Assembly (NCBI RefSeq): GCF_004792665.1
Contig: NZ_SRZX01000004.1
Span: 186,001 to 250,000, forward strand
Length of the DNA: 64,000 nt
From: Marinobacter orientalis
Lineage (GTDB): Bacteria > Pseudomonadota > Gammaproteobacteria > Pseudomonadales > Oleiphilaceae
Direction of reading: 5' to 3'
The translations under genes were made by a program, and so were the position numbers. The notes under the pieces were generated by a model. The model did no database searches and was not told the DNA's origin. It saw only the letters and a list, made by a program, of their open reading frames with translations. Below are positions 16,159-25,710 of this stretch, in pieces (position 1 is the stretch's first letter; each line of letters begins with the position of its first letter).

Positions 16159-19100
16159 ATGGATATGATGAACCGCACCCCGTTAAAAAACCTGTTCAGA
16201 GTTCTGCGGTGGACACTGGCCGTTTTCTTCGCGTTGCTGGTGATCGCGGTTCTCGCCATTGAATTGATATCATGGAATTTCCTGAAGGGACCGATTACCG
16301 ATCGCGTTGAAGCCATGACTGGTCGCGACATGGAGATCACCGGTGATATTTCGGTGAGTCTTCTGCCCCACCCTCAACTTGAGGTGGGCAAAATGACGCT
16401 GGCCAACGCCGGCTGGGCGCGGGCCGCGGACATGCTTACCGTTGGGGGTGTTGAGCTTGAACCTTCCGTCAGCAGTCTCTTCAAGGGCGAACCGACACTG
16501 AAAAAGGTGACGATAACGGAACCCACCCTCAACCTCGAAAGCCGCGAGGGGGAGCTGGGCAACTGGGTTCTGCCCGCAATGACGGATTCAGGCGAGACGA
16601 ACAACAGCTCCGGCCCGCCGCTCGCTGTCCGACAACTCAATATTCGTGATGCGGAGATCCGCTACTTCACACCCGGAGCGAAACGCCCCCAGGTTTTATC
16701 GCTCACTTCACTGGCGCTGGCCGATGACAGGTTGTCGCTGAACGGCGAAGCCGGAATTCCGCTGGAAGATGAGCATCTCGTTCTGCCCGTCGAACTTTCG
16801 GCCGCCGCAGATCCGGGATTTGCCGATAACCAGTGGCGGTTATCTGATATTCAGGCCCGGGCGGGCGAGGTCCGCATCGACGGCAACATCAGCGTGGACA
16901 CCGGCTCCAGCCCGCTGACGATATCCGGAGAACTACACTCACCCTCCATCAACGTTACCGAGGTTCTCGCGGCACTGCCTGAATCCCGGGCAACCAATGA
17001 GCCCCTGGCGGTTTCGATACCAGTGCTGCCAAACCTGCAGGGGGACATCCGCCTCGCTGTCGACCAGCTCATCCTGGAGCCGACAACGTTTAACAATGTT
17101 GAAGCAAGACTGCGCCCGGGCCAGCACGAGCTGGCACTGGAGACCCTGGGTTTTGAAGCGGGCGAGGGCCGGGGCCAAGCGAGTGCCCACCTGGTCAGTA
17201 ATGCCGAGTTCATCACCGCAGAAGCCAGGCTCGACCTGCAACAGGTGGAGCTGCAGACCCTTGGCCTGGACACCGGGTCAAAAACAATCCTGGGAGCCGA
17301 GCTCGAGCTCGGTCTGAGCCGAATGCAGCGGGCTCCTTCCCTGGCTCCGGGGACTCTTCTGGAGCACCTCGACATTGAGAACGCCACGGCATCCTATCAG
17401 ACCACGAATCCGGACGCGGCGGCGGGCAGTGATCTGGTCCTTGACCTGGAGCAGACCGGAGAACCCCGAGCACCGGTGCTCTCGGTAACCGGCAGGTTCC
17501 AGGGCAAGCCCCTGGACATGACCATTGAGGGCTCGCCCCTGCCGGAGCTGGCGCAAAGCCCCACCAGCTATCGGCTGCAGGCACAGGCACAAAGCGGTGA
17601 ACTGCTCGCCTGGGCGGATACCCAGCTGGACGCGCTACTGGAGCCCGTGAGCTTTGCCGGCAACCTCGTCCTTCAGGGCGATGGTGGTCAGGATCTGCAA
17701 GCCTGGATCGGAGCCCCCTTGCCCACCCTGCCGGAGTTCCGATTGTCCGGGCGGCTGACCCGTGACGGAGAGCTATGGTCTGTCACCTCCCTCGAAGGGC
17801 ACATCGGGGTCAGCAATCTGGGCGGCGAGGTCCACTTCCGCAATGCGGGCCGGCCGGTGGTGAATGTTGACCTCGACGCGGATCGCATTGAACTTGCCCA
17901 GTTTACGGCCGAAAGCTCACATCAAGACCCGTCACCAGCCGATAGAGCGAAGCGGGACGATGCTCCTTCACCCCTGGCGGCCTTGCGCGGATTCGATGGC
18001 CAGCTGGATCTGCGGGCGGAATCGCTGGTGCTACCGGAGACACCGGAGCTCACGGACCTGGAGCTGTCCGCCAGCCTGGATTCAGGCAGGCTCCGGGTCG
18101 AACCACTGGACTTCAATATCGCCGGAGGCAGCCTCGGCAGCGAGCTGGCCCTGGACGCCACCAGCGGGCCTGCGTCGGGTACCATTGAGGCCAAGTTCAA
18201 AGGCATCGCACTGAGCCAGTTGGGAGACACCTTCACGCCACTGGAGGATCGTCTGGGCAAGCTGTCCGGGAAACTTCACCTGGGCATTACCGAGTCCCTT
18301 GCGGTGGATCAGAAAGAAGATCTGATACTGCCTTTTGTTGGCCGCCTGGTTTTCGAATCCTCGCAACTGACGTTTACAGATCCGGAAGTTGATACGGACA
18401 TGACCCTCAGCCTTCAGACCCGGGGGCTGGAAGCTGGTGAGCAGGCCTTTCATATCGATGGTGAGGGTGAGTATGACGGCTCACCCTTTTCGTTACGTTT
18501 CCGCGGAGATCCCCTGTTAGCGGCCCGGGATCCGGACCGCCCCTACGCCCTTGAGCTCACCAGCGATGTGGTCGCTAGCCGCATCCAGGTCAATGGCACC
18601 ATTCTGCGTCCATTGTCGCTGCAGGGCCTGGATCTGGTGCTTGGCCTGGAGGGCCCGAACCCGAACCGCCTGAGCCGCCTGCTGGGCATACCTCTGCCAG
18701 ATCTGCCGCCCTACTCCCTGTCCGGCGACCTGTCCCTCAAGGATCAATTGTGGCGATTCAACGGTATTGAGGGGGAAGTCGGTGACAGTGACCTGGGCGG
18801 ACAAATCGCCCTGGACATCAATTCCCGCCCCCCGCACCTGACAGGAAAACTACATTCTGACTCCCTCGATCTGGAGGATCTTGGCGTACTGGTCGGTGCC
18901 CAACCGGCCTCGCCTGAACAGGACGCAAAAGCGGGCGATAGCAACCGGTTTGTGCTACCTGACCAGCCTCTGATCACACCTGCGTGGCAGGATGTGTCCG
19001 CAGACATCCGTTACCGGGGAAAATCCGTGCGGGCGGCTGACATTCCCCTGAGCAATGTGGTGATCGATGTCGCACTTGCCGAAGGCCGCGCCCGGTTCGA

Positions 19101-19869
19101 GCCGGTGCGTTTCGGAGTGGGAGATGGTCAGGTGGACTTCAATCTTGATATCGACTCCACGCTGACACCTCCGGAGGGGACATTGCAGCTTGAAGTGCAG
19201 GCGGTCAATCTCAGCAAGGCGCTTGGCACCTGGGCGGTTGCCAATGACAGCGTGGGTACTGTCGGTGGTCAGGGCAAGTTCTGGGTGACCGGCGACTCCA
19301 TTGCAGATCTGTTCGGGTCTGCCGACGGCGGCATGGTGATGCTGATGACGCGGGGCAAGCTGGATGCCTTGCTGGTCGAACTCGCCGGACTGGATGCTGC
19401 CGAGTCCTTCGTGGCCTGGCTGGATGGCGGGGGCTCCGTCCCGATCGATTGCGCCTACGCGGATCTGCAGACCCGGGACGGTGTCGTCAGGATCGACACC
19501 CTGGCTGTCGATACCACGGATACCAGCTTTACCGGCACAGGGACCGTGAATCTCGACAACGAGCGTCTCGACATTACCATTTTTGCTCATCCCAAGGATG
19601 TCAGCGGTCTGTCGGCGAGCTCTCCGCTTCATCTCGGCGGCACCTTCAATAATCCGGAACCCGGGCTGCAGGGCGAAAATCTCACAATGCAGATAGCCAG
19701 CAGTGCTGTTCTGGCTGCTGTGGCCACCCCCGTTGCTGCCCTGCTGCCCCTGCTCGACCTCGGTACGGGTGACGAACTTCCATACTGCGACGGACTGGCA
19801 AGCCGCTCTTTTGAGTCCATCAACGACAACCCGGTAGGCAAAGATGAATCTGACGACAATGAAGGCTGA
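16159..19869 (+). CDS. AsmA-family envelope protein
   Basis: 1236 residues. One N-terminal transmembrane helix (about residues 15-37, LRWTLAVFFALLVIAVLAIEL) anchors a very long periplasmic beta-rich part. The AsmA N-terminal signature follows: MTGRDMEITGDISVSLLPHP and then VGKMTLANAGWARAADMLTV. The C-terminal AsmA_2-like module includes GTVGGQGKFWVTGDSIADLF and IDCAYADLQTRDGVVRIDTL, ending in an acidic tail. AsmA-like proteins are thought to bridge the envelope and move phospholipids to the outer membrane. Three internal blocks with PLPDLPPYSLSGDLS-like phrases suggest repeated modules. It is transcribed alone, divergent from the acyl-AMP ligase across 284 bases. Confidence 0.9.
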   Translation: MDMMNRTPLKNLFRVLRWTLAVFFALLVIAVLAIELISWNFLKGPITDRVEAMTGRDMEITGDISVSLLPHPQLEVGKMTLANAGWARAADMLTVGGVELEPSVSSLFKGEPTLKKVTITEPTLNLESREGELGNWVLPAMTDSGETNNSSGPPLAVRQLNIRDAEIRYFTPGAKRPQVLSLTSLALADDRLSLNGEAGIPLEDEHLVLPVELSAAADPGFADNQWRLSDIQARAGEVRIDGNISVDTGSSPLTISGELHSPSINVTEVLAALPESRATNEPLAVSIPVLPNLQGDIRLAVDQLILEPTTFNNVEARLRPGQHELALETLGFEAGEGRGQASAHLVSNAEFITAEARLDLQQVELQTLGLDTGSKTILGAELELGLSRMQRAPSLAPGTLLEHLDIENATASYQTTNPDAAAGSDLVLDLEQTGEPRAPVLSVTGRFQGKPLDMTIEGSPLPELAQSPTSYRLQAQAQSGELLAWADTQLDALLEPVSFAGNLVLQGDGGQDLQAWIGAPLPTLPEFRLSGRLTRDGELWSVTSLEGHIGVSNLGGEVHFRNAGRPVVNVDLDADRIELAQFTAESSHQDPSPADRAKRDDAPSPLAALRGFDGQLDLRAESLVLPETPELTDLELSASLDSGRLRVEPLDFNIAGGSLGSELALDATSGPASGTIEAKFKGIALSQLGDTFTPLEDRLGKLSGKLHLGITESLAVDQKEDLILPFVGRLVFESSQLTFTDPEVDTDMTLSLQTRGLEAGEQAFHIDGEGEYDGSPFSLRFRGDPLLAARDPDRPYALELTSDVVASRIQVNGTILRPLSLQGLDLVLGLEGPNPNRLSRLLGIPLPDLPPYSLSGDLSLKDQLWRFNGIEGEVGDSDLGGQIALDINSRPPHLTGKLHSDSLDLEDLGVLVGAQPASPEQDAKAGDSNRFVLPDQPLITPAWQDVSADIRYRGKSVRAADIPLSNVVIDVALAEGRARFEPVRFGVGDGQVDFNLDIDSTLTPPEGTLQLEVQAVNLSKALGTWAVANDSVGTVGGQGKFWVTGDSIADLFGSADGGMVMLMTRGKLDALLVELAGLDAAESFVAWLDGGGSVPIDCAYADLQTRDGVVRIDTLAVDTTDTSFTGTGTVNLDNERLDITIFAHPKDVSGLSASSPLHLGGTFNNPEPGLQGENLTMQIASSAVLAAVATPVAALLPLLDLGTGDELPYCDGLASRSFESINDNPVGKDESDDNEG

Positions 19870-19956
19870 AGGCTGTTCTGTTAGTAGCGGAGGACCTGGC
19901 TGGCCCCGGAGAGCGAAGATGTCGCGCTCCGGAACCAGCGGACGGCCAGTTATCTT

Positions 19957-20613
19957 TTAGTTGTAGGAGACGATCGTCTCAGCGGAAATCTCGTTTTCAT
20001 CGAAGACTCCCAAGTCCAGATCACCGGAAACGCTGACAAAATCACCTTCCTCGATTTGCACTAAGCCAGCATCGTCCAGTGGGTTGTAGCCCATTTGCAT
20101 GGTATCAACCGAAACCTCTCTGTCGCCTGTATCGATGGTAAATTCACGACCGGAGATCGAGGTAACGGTACCGGTAACCTGGAAATCGTAGTCAGCAGGC
20201 ATGCTGAGATAGGTGTAGGTTAAAGGTAATACTTCTTCTTCATCAGCCGCTGACGGAGCGGTAATCACGGTATCCAGATCCTCGATATACACACTGCCCG
20301 CTTCTATTCTCCGGTCCTGGTAAAATCCGTCGTCAACCCGACCATAAACCGTGACCCTGTCGCCTTCGCTTATGGCCCAGCCATCGCCGAGACTGTCCCA
20401 GTCATCAGTTTCGACCGTTATCGTGCCTTCCCCATAATCCAGCGTAAATTCGTTCGGGGTATGTGATGCCACTTGGCCGCTCAATGACACCCAGCTACCA
20501 TCAGGCTTGTCTTCAATCTGTGCCACGACCGGTGCGGGTAACGTAATAGCCGCAGCCGCGCCGACGACACTCATTGCTTGCAGCAGGTTTCTGTTTTTGC
20601 GCATGAATTTCAT
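19957..20613 (-). CDS. Secreted tandem OB-fold (BOF/DUF5666-like) protein, paralog 1
   Basis: 218 residues with an N-terminal signal peptide (ending near PAPVVAQ) and two OB-like repeats. Repeat one: WVSLSGQVASHTPNEFTLDY through EGDRVTVYGRVDDG; repeat two: DFQVTGTVTSISGREFTIDT through EGDFVSVSGDLDLG. Each has the beta pattern of the bacterial OB-fold (YgiW/YdeI) or DUF5666 group, periplasmic proteins linked to stress tolerance; exact family assignment is tentative. The protein is very acidic. A second copy of the gene lies at 24867-25526, about three quarters identical by eye. Ribosome binding site GAGGAGAAAAAT is shared by both. The upstream region is also similar to that of paralog 2. Confidence 0.8.
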   Translation of the reverse strand: MKFMRKNRNLLQAMSVVGAAAAITLPAPVVAQIEDKPDGSWVSLSGQVASHTPNEFTLDYGEGTITVETDDWDSLGDGWAISEGDRVTVYGRVDDGFYQDRRIEAGSVYIEDLDTVITAPSAADEEEVLPLTYTYLSMPADYDFQVTGTVTSISGREFTIDTGDREVSVDTMQMGYNPLDDAGLVQIEEGDFVSVSGDLDLGVFDENEISAETIVSYN

Positions 20614-20763
20614 ATTTTTCTCCTCACGTAATATTCATAATATGAATTGAAACAGAATACGAATTTCAAATGCTGCCTTTTATCCCAACATATTCACCTC
20701 CTCTTTTGTCAAGACTGCAGAAATCGCGACAGCGTCGCTTTTACTCAGGGATGAGAGATCTTT

Positions 20764-20938
20764 GCCTGTAACATTCCTTTTCAATCCTCCATAATGCAGT
20801 TACGTTTAATCTTTCAAAGACGCTAACACGGAGAGTTTTCAACAAGAGATAACATGGGTTAAGGGGGGAAAGCATTCACACCGCTCGACGGACGGCGATA
20901 CAGCCGTGTTCCATCAGGAAATCATATTCATAAATGGA
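20764..20938 (+). repeat. Decayed duplicate of the ectD-crp/fnr intergenic region
   Basis: This stretch aligns with 27681-27859, in the same orientation. Matching blocks include CTGTAACATT, TTTTCAATCCTC against TTTTTAATCCTC, CAACAAGAGATAAC against CGACAAGAGATAAC, GAAAGCATTCACAC against GGAAGCATTCACAC, GGCGATA, and a closing AAATGGA where the regulator start codon lies in the intact copy. Only about the first few codons of an ectD-like gene and the start codon of a regulator-like gene remain. It fills the gap between OB-fold paralog 1 and the phosphatase gene; no intact gene is present in it. Confidence 0.7.
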
Positions 20939-20957
20939 GAGCCGGACGGTAACAGAA

Positions 20958-22082
20958 TCAGTCTTCGCTCTGTTCGGCGCGCTCCTGCTCTTCCCGTACC
21001 GCATTCACAGCGTGGTCGGCAATAAGCCCCTCACTGGCCGCATGCTCTGCCATCGCTACATTGTCCGCCGCCAGTATCAGGTCACAGCCCGCCTCACGAG
21101 TTTCCCGGGCGAGCTTGTCGATGGCTTCGGAACGCTCCCGCGTGTTGCTGACGTCGCGGATGTATATACCCAATATACGGCCGGGATGTTCCCGCAGAAT
21201 GCGGTTGTAGACCTCGGGGTCACGCTGTCCGGAATCACCGACCAGAATAAACCGCATATCAGGGTATACCTCAAGGATATGGCGAATCGCGTCCTGTTTA
21301 TGATCCCTGGCCCTTCGCGGTAGCAGGCTGCCACGCTTCATTCCCCACTCCCGCAGGATCAGCACCGACCCATGGGGCAGCCGGTTGCGGCGAAACACCT
21401 CCACCAGCACCTGATAGATGCTCCAGGGCGCCCGGGAAACATAGAACATGGGATTTCGTTCATCCTCATCGCGACCGGCATGGAACGCCCGATACAGGGC
21501 CGGCACACCGGGAAAAACCACACGACTTTCGGCACCCTGGGCAAACAGGCGATACATCATCATCGCGGTATTGGCGACACCGGTGTAGACGACGGTGTCA
21601 TCAATGTCGCTGATCACGCCGTAACGGGCGCTCGCCAGAGGAGTGACAAATTCGCCAGTGGTGGTGGCACGCTCATCTACGGGACTGTCCAGAGACAGTT
21701 CCATCTCATGCCAGGCAACATCAGATGGCATGGTGCCCAGTTCCATATCGACCTGAAAGTAACCATGACGGTCGGTCTGAACGATTGTGTTGGTGTCCTT
21801 GTACCGTATCCGTACGCGGGCTCCGACGACAGGCTTGCGCAGCACTCTGCGGGTCAGGTCAATGAGGTCCCGGCGCAGCCGATCCTCCCGCCAGGATGCC
21901 CCGAAGTGCGGTTGTCGGAATACCCTTCCTATCAGGCACACTCGATTGCGGGAGCCGTATCCCCGGTAACACTGGATAAACAGTCCGCCCCGACCATTAT
22001 CGCCCTTTACAGGGGCCGCCAGGACATGGAGCCCCCTGCGAAGGGACCGGGCATAACGGTGCAAGCGACTCTTAAACGTCAT
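20958..22082 (-). CDS. App1-type phosphatidate phosphatase domain protein (DUF2183)
   Basis: 374 residues. The C-terminal HAD-like catalytic domain matches the App1/DUF2183 family: GVISDIDDTVVYTGVANTA has the DxDxT motif, FYVSRAPWSIYQVL is motif II, and ILVGDSGQRDPEVY with RDVSN gives motifs III-IV. Yeast App1 is a Mg-dependent phosphatidate phosphatase; bacterial members likely dephosphorylate phosphatidate or related lipids. The first 150 residues include an RxRxRxY basic start, a CRGYGSRNRVCLIGRVFRQP segment and a predicted beta domain. ATG 22082 is chosen over the adjacent TTG. The acidic tail (EEQERAEQSED) is typical. Confidence 0.87.
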   Translation of the reverse strand: MTFKSRLHRYARSLRRGLHVLAAPVKGDNGRGGLFIQCYRGYGSRNRVCLIGRVFRQPHFGASWREDRLRRDLIDLTRRVLRKPVVGARVRIRYKDTNTIVQTDRHGYFQVDMELGTMPSDVAWHEMELSLDSPVDERATTTGEFVTPLASARYGVISDIDDTVVYTGVANTAMMMYRLFAQGAESRVVFPGVPALYRAFHAGRDEDERNPMFYVSRAPWSIYQVLVEVFRRNRLPHGSVLILREWGMKRGSLLPRRARDHKQDAIRHILEVYPDMRFILVGDSGQRDPEVYNRILREHPGRILGIYIRDVSNTRERSEAIDKLARETREAGCDLILAADNVAMAEHAASEGLIADHAVNAVREEQERAEQSED

Positions 22083-22127
22083 CAAATTCTCTTTCTGCAG
22101 AAATGAAAGATCGTACCCATATTATCA

Positions 22128-22334
22128 GTGGTAGACCAGCCAGCAGTGAATCCGCTCAGCCTATGGTTTCAAATGGCGCCAAATCCGCGTCTGGCGCGGA
22201 TCATGTTGGAATTCGCGGAATCAGGTGTCTATACTTTTTTCACGCCAATCGTTGTAACGCACTGGTGGCGGAACCAGAACCGGCAAAGGAGTGCCTATGG
22301 ACAACGTTGGTCAGACCCTGAACCTTTATCCTGA
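22128..22334 (+). CDS. Possible small hypothetical protein
   Basis: A 68-codon frame starting at GTG fills most of the 344-base gap between the phosphatase and the next membrane protein. The residue mix is protein-like (PNPRLARIMLEFAESGVYTF, then THWWRNQNRQR) and could include a short hydrophobic patch, but there is no good ribosome binding site and I recognise no family. An overlapping frame from ATG 22103 looks less plausible. It could equally be non-coding leader of the gene at 22427. Confidence 0.3.
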   Translation: MVDQPAVNPLSLWFQMAPNPRLARIMLEFAESGVYTFFTPIVVTHWWRNQNRQRSAYGQRWSDPEPLS

Positions 22335-22426
22335 TGACCGCTGCCGGCACATCCCTCCACGGAACAATCGCTTCCGTGATTCCGCATCGCCTGTTTTTTC
22401 CAATCCCACTGCTAATGAGGTTTCAC

Positions 22427-23404
22427 ATGACAGACACTAACCTTCACGCCGGACCGTACGATGCGAACCGGCCCACTCTGACCGCTATTATTGCCGGTAC
22501 AATCGTGGCACTGGGTCTGATGGTGTTGTTCACCCTTCTCGGTCTTGCCATCGGTGTTGCAAGTCTTGAAGCGATCGGACAGGGTCTTGGATTCGGCGCG
22601 GCACTCTATATTGTCGTAACACAGATCATTTCGCTGGCCGCCGGAGGATTTGCCGCGGCCCGGTTCATGTCTCCGGCCGATACCAGCGTCGCAGCACTGG
22701 CGGGCGCGGCAGTCTGGGCTTTGACCACGCTCACAGTGGCTTTCGGAGGGGTCAACGCTGGAACATCGGCAATTAGTTCCTCCACAACTCTTGTCGCTCA
22801 GACTGCGCAAACTGCGGCCGACACTGTCGAAGCTGTCGCCCCCGATGATATTTCGCTCCCGGACATTGCAGAGATCGCCGGGTCAATTTCGATGGCGGAT
22901 CTGCCGCCTGAGCTTCAGCAAGTACTCGAGGATGCTGGCGTGACCCCCTCGCAATTACGTGCCGAAACCCGTGAAGCTTTCCGCAATGTGATTAGCGAGC
23001 AGGAGATGAAACGGGCGCGGTCGCTCCTCACTTCAACGTTATCCGATATCGTCGAGCAACCACTCTCGTTCCGTGAAGAGATAGACCGTATGCTGGACCA
23101 GCTCCTTGAAGGAGAGAATGCTGTCATTAACGAGGAGGACCTGTCCGAAGCAAAGAATACTTTGCAGAGGCGTCTGGGCATCACCGATACCGAAACGCAA
23201 CAAATAGTCGATGAGGTGCAGAGTTCATTTGATTCAGCGGTAGAGACCCTTCGCCAGACTGCTTCCGACTTGCAGAATCGTTTTGCAGCCGTGGTAAATG
23301 ATATCCAGAGCGCTGTCTCTTCGGCTGCGCTGTGGCTTTTCATCGCCTCTCTTCTCGGCCTCGCAGCCGCAGCCGGTGCTGGCCTATTCGGTCGTCAGGA
23401 ATAG
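22427..23404 (+). CDS. Membrane protein with long central coiled segment
   Basis: 325 residues. Three hydrophobic helices near the N terminus (TLTAIIAGTIVALGLMVLFTL, LYIVVTQIISLAAGGFAAARF, VAALAGAAVWALTTLTVAFGG) are followed by a long hydrophilic, probably helical region of about 180 residues rich in Glu, Gln and Thr, then a final helix LWLFIASLLGLAAAAGAGLFG. The first part resembles a widespread group of proteobacterial membrane proteins of unknown function. The ATG at 22427 has TGAGG upstream; frames extending further upstream lack support. A strong hairpin (23414-23445) follows the stop by ten bases. Confidence 0.7.
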   Translation: MTDTNLHAGPYDANRPTLTAIIAGTIVALGLMVLFTLLGLAIGVASLEAIGQGLGFGAALYIVVTQIISLAAGGFAAARFMSPADTSVAALAGAAVWALTTLTVAFGGVNAGTSAISSSTTLVAQTAQTAADTVEAVAPDDISLPDIAEIAGSISMADLPPELQQVLEDAGVTPSQLRAETREAFRNVISEQEMKRARSLLTSTLSDIVEQPLSFREEIDRMLDQLLEGENAVINEEDLSEAKNTLQRRLGITDTETQQIVDEVQSSFDSAVETLRQTASDLQNRFAAVVNDIQSAVSSAALWLFIASLLGLAAAAGAGLFGRQE

Positions 23405-23413
23405 TGTGATGCT

Positions 23414-23445
23414 GGCCACCTGCTCCGCCGCACAGGCAGGTGGCC
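23414..23445. terminator. Strong hairpin, shared stem with 26722-26744
   Basis: GGCCACCTGC (23414-23423) pairs perfectly with GCAGGTGGCC (23436-23445) across a 12-base loop, ten bases past the stop of the membrane protein. No T tract follows, so it may be a transcript-stabilising or REP-like element rather than a classical terminator. The same nine-base stem occurs at 26722-26744. Confidence 0.55.
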
Positions 23446-23585
23446 CACCCGCCTCAGACAGTCGCCGGAAATAGAATTTCCCCAACAACTTACGCGGTTG
23501 AAATAGCCATAATCGAAGCCATTACAGATTGTAACGGCCGGACTCTTCGGTCGCCCCTTTTTCCTTAACCTGAAAGGAGTTTTTC

Positions 23586-24152
23586 GTGGAAACCAGACAT
23601 TACGAGGTGAGCGTCGAGAGCAATCTGATCAACGATATCAAGCATCATACCCGATGGTTCAAAGGGCTGGGCATCGTCTTTCTGGTGCTCGGTATTGCCG
23701 CGATTGCCTTTCCCTTTGTTGCCACCCTGTCCCTGGAGATCGCCATAGGCATCCTGTTTGTCATTGCGGGCGTGGCGCAGGCGGTTCAGTCCTTTTCCGT
23801 GCCGCGCTGGGGAGGCTTTTTCCTGAGCCTGGGGCTTGCCGCACTGGCACTGATTATCGGTTTGCTTATGCTGTTCTACCCTCTTGCGGGCGTCATAACC
23901 CTGACTGGCCTGGTCGCGGCATTCTTTCTGATTGCCGGCACCTTTAAAACGGCCTTTGCGCTTCAGGTGAAGCCCGCCATTGGATGGGGCCTGCTGCTTA
24001 CCGGGGGGCTGTTGTCTTTGGCGCTCGGGCTGCTGATCCTGTTCCAGCTTGCCGAAGCCTATCCCTGGATTCTGGGCCTGCTATTGGGTATTGATTTTAT
24101 TTTCACCGGCATCTGGATGATAGCGCTTGCCAGCAGAGCCAAACGCCTATGA
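23586..24152 (+). CDS. HdeD-family acid-resistance membrane protein
   Basis: 188 residues with six predicted transmembrane helices and the repeated glycine-rich turns of the HdeD/DUF308 family: WFKGLGIVFLVLGIAAIAFP, LEIAIGILFVIAGVAQAVQS, LMLFYPLAGVITLTGLVAAF and GLLLGIDFIFTGIWMIALA. In E. coli HdeD protects against acid at high cell density by an unknown membrane mechanism. Translation begins at GTG 23586 with AAAGGAG placed eight bases upstream. It sits in a cluster of other presumed stress genes. Confidence 0.9.
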   Translation: METRHYEVSVESNLINDIKHHTRWFKGLGIVFLVLGIAAIAFPFVATLSLEIAIGILFVIAGVAQAVQSFSVPRWGGFFLSLGLAALALIIGLLMLFYPLAGVITLTGLVAAFFLIAGTFKTAFALQVKPAIGWGLLLTGGLLSLALGLLILFQLAEAYPWILGLLLGIDFIFTGIWMIALASRAKRL

Positions 24153-24178
24153 CCAGGTTACGGGGCAGCCGGGAATTA

Positions 24179-24511
24179 CTATTCCACGACTGACCCTGAC
24201 CGTCGAAAGCGGAGGACCTGCGCTCGTGCCGGCGCCGGTGGTTCAGAAGGACACTGCTGGGCAAACAGAGCCTGTTGCAGACTGAGAAACGAGTCGTGCA
24301 TCATGGCCTGAATATCGAGTAGTGCCTTCATGGGATTGCTGGCTACCCGGCGCCTGGCCTCAATCACAAACTGAAGGCCGCGCAGCCTGCGCTGATTGCA
24401 CTCTGAGCTGCGGCAAATACAGTCTTCAATCAACTCTGCGCGCAAGATCTCAAAGCCTTCCGGATCACGCTGAGCCAGTTCCCTGAGCTCATCGAACGTG
24501 GGCATATCCAT
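24179..24511 (-). CDS. DUF3135 protein
   Basis: 110 residues, helical, matching DUF3135: the opening MPTFDELRELAQRDPEGFEI and the central QRRLRGLQFVIEARRRVASN with NPMKALLDIQAMMHDSF are characteristic. Two Cys (CICRSSEC) lie near residue 32. No known function; cytoplasmic. A strong ribosome binding site (GAAAGGAGGAAAG) precedes the ATG. Convergent with hdeD, 26 bases apart. Confidence 0.85.
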   Translation of the reverse strand: MDMPTFDELRELAQRDPEGFEILRAELIEDCICRSSECNQRRLRGLQFVIEARRRVASNPMKALLDIQAMMHDSFLSLQQALFAQQCPSEPPAPARAQVLRFRRSGSVVE

Positions 24512-24866
24512 AACTTTCCTCCTTTCCTGGATTCAAGTAATCAGTGCAGCACTACGCGTATCTGGAGCCCTTTCATCCGTAACCTGCTTTTAGGCAGGGG
24601 CCTTTATACTATAGTCACCATATTGAATTTCATCCTCCAAATGGTCGCATTTGGCGATAGACAGACTCTGGAATACATGCACATCACTTCGTGGCTGATC
24701 ACCGCCTGGACCTGGAGTAGACACCATGCGCCTGGCGCAAGAGAAATAAAGAGGAGGGAGAGGATAAGCATTGCGAGAAGCTTTACCCGTCGCATGGGCG
24801 GCGGGCTGGGGCACTGTTTCCGGACCGCAAACACCCACTCCGGAACCAGTTACCGCCAGTTAAGGT
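24512..24866. other. Gap of 355 bases without a supported gene
   Basis: The stretch is between the DUF3135 start and the 3' end of OB-fold paralog 2. It contains a small hairpin (CCTGC at 24583-24587 with GCAGG at 24594-24598) and, on the minus strand, a 63-codon frame from 24795 that begins like a signal peptide but has no ribosome binding site. The end next to the OB-fold gene (CTCCGGAACCAG and CCGCCAGTTA) resembles the sequence after paralog 1, so the duplication includes part of the 3' flank. Confidence 0.5.
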
Positions 24867-25526
24867 CTAGTAGTACTTGACGATAGTTTCAGCAGAAATC
24901 TCAGTTTCATCAAAGACACTCATGTCCAGATCACCTGAGACGCTGACAAAATCGCCCTCTTCGACTTGCACAAATCCGACATCATCTAAAGGGTTGAAAC
25001 CCATTTGTAGAGTATCAACCGAGACTTGCCTTTCTCCTGTATCGATCGTGAATTCCCGGCCTGAAACAGACGTAACGGTCCCTACGACCTGTATATCATA
25101 GTCAGCAGGCACACTGAGATAAGTGTAGTTCAGGGGCAACGGATCTTCTTCATCAGCCGGTGACGGAGCAGTAACCATGGTGTTCAGATCTTCGATGTAT
25201 ACACTACCGGCTTCTATTTTCCTGTCCTGGTAAAGTCCGTCGTCGACTCGGCCGTAAACCGTAACCTTGTCGCCTTCACTTATCGCCCAGCCATCACCGA
25301 TAGTGTCCCAGTCGTCAGTTTCGACTGTAATTGTTCCTTCACCATAATCTAACGTAAAAGCCTCGGGGGTGTGTGAGGCCACTTTGCCACTCAGTGACAC
25401 CCAACTCCCATCCGGCTTTTCCTCAACGTCTTGTGCTGCAACCGGTGCCGGTAAAGTGATGGCGGCGGCAGCACCTATGGCGCTTATTGCTTTCAGCAAG
25501 TTTGTGTTGTTGGTTATAAAGTCCAT
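24867..25526 (-). CDS. Secreted tandem OB-fold (BOF/DUF5666-like) protein, paralog 2
   Basis: 219 residues, a close paralog of the protein at 19957-20613 with the same signal peptide type (PAPVAAQ), the same two OB-like repeats (WVSLSGKVASHTPEAFTLDY; DIQVVGTVTSVSGREFTIDT) and the same ending ISAETIV plus three residues. Differences are spread along the whole length and mostly conservative, consistent with a gene duplication under selection. ATG 25526 has GGGGAGAAAAAT upstream; a TTG 18 bases earlier is possible. Likely periplasmic; function unknown, perhaps stress tolerance by analogy to YgiW-like proteins. Confidence 0.8.
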   Translation of the reverse strand: MDFITNNTNLLKAISAIGAAAAITLPAPVAAQDVEEKPDGSWVSLSGKVASHTPEAFTLDYGEGTITVETDDWDTIGDGWAISEGDKVTVYGRVDDGLYQDRKIEAGSVYIEDLNTMVTAPSPADEEDPLPLNYTYLSVPADYDIQVVGTVTSVSGREFTIDTGERQVSVDTLQMGFNPLDDVGFVQVEEGDFVSVSGDLDMSVFDETEISAETIVKYY

Positions 25527-25710
25527 ATTTTTCTCCCCATGCAATATTCAGGAATGAATTGAAATAAAGCATAACTTCAAAATATGCTGGTTTTACGTTA
25601 CTTCTTTACGTGCCCCCATTGTCAAGCTGAAAAATCCGAAAAAATTTAGAAAACCCAATACATTAAAAAGCAATTTTCCTTCATCGCGACGCCGGCGGGA
25701 AATTGCCTGA

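Noticed and set aside
24604..24795. Minus-strand 63-codon frame starting like a signal peptide (MRRVKLLAMLILSLLFISLA)
   Set aside because: No ribosome binding site, and the part after the hydrophobic stretch does not look like a mature protein. Kept only as a possibility in the gap entry.
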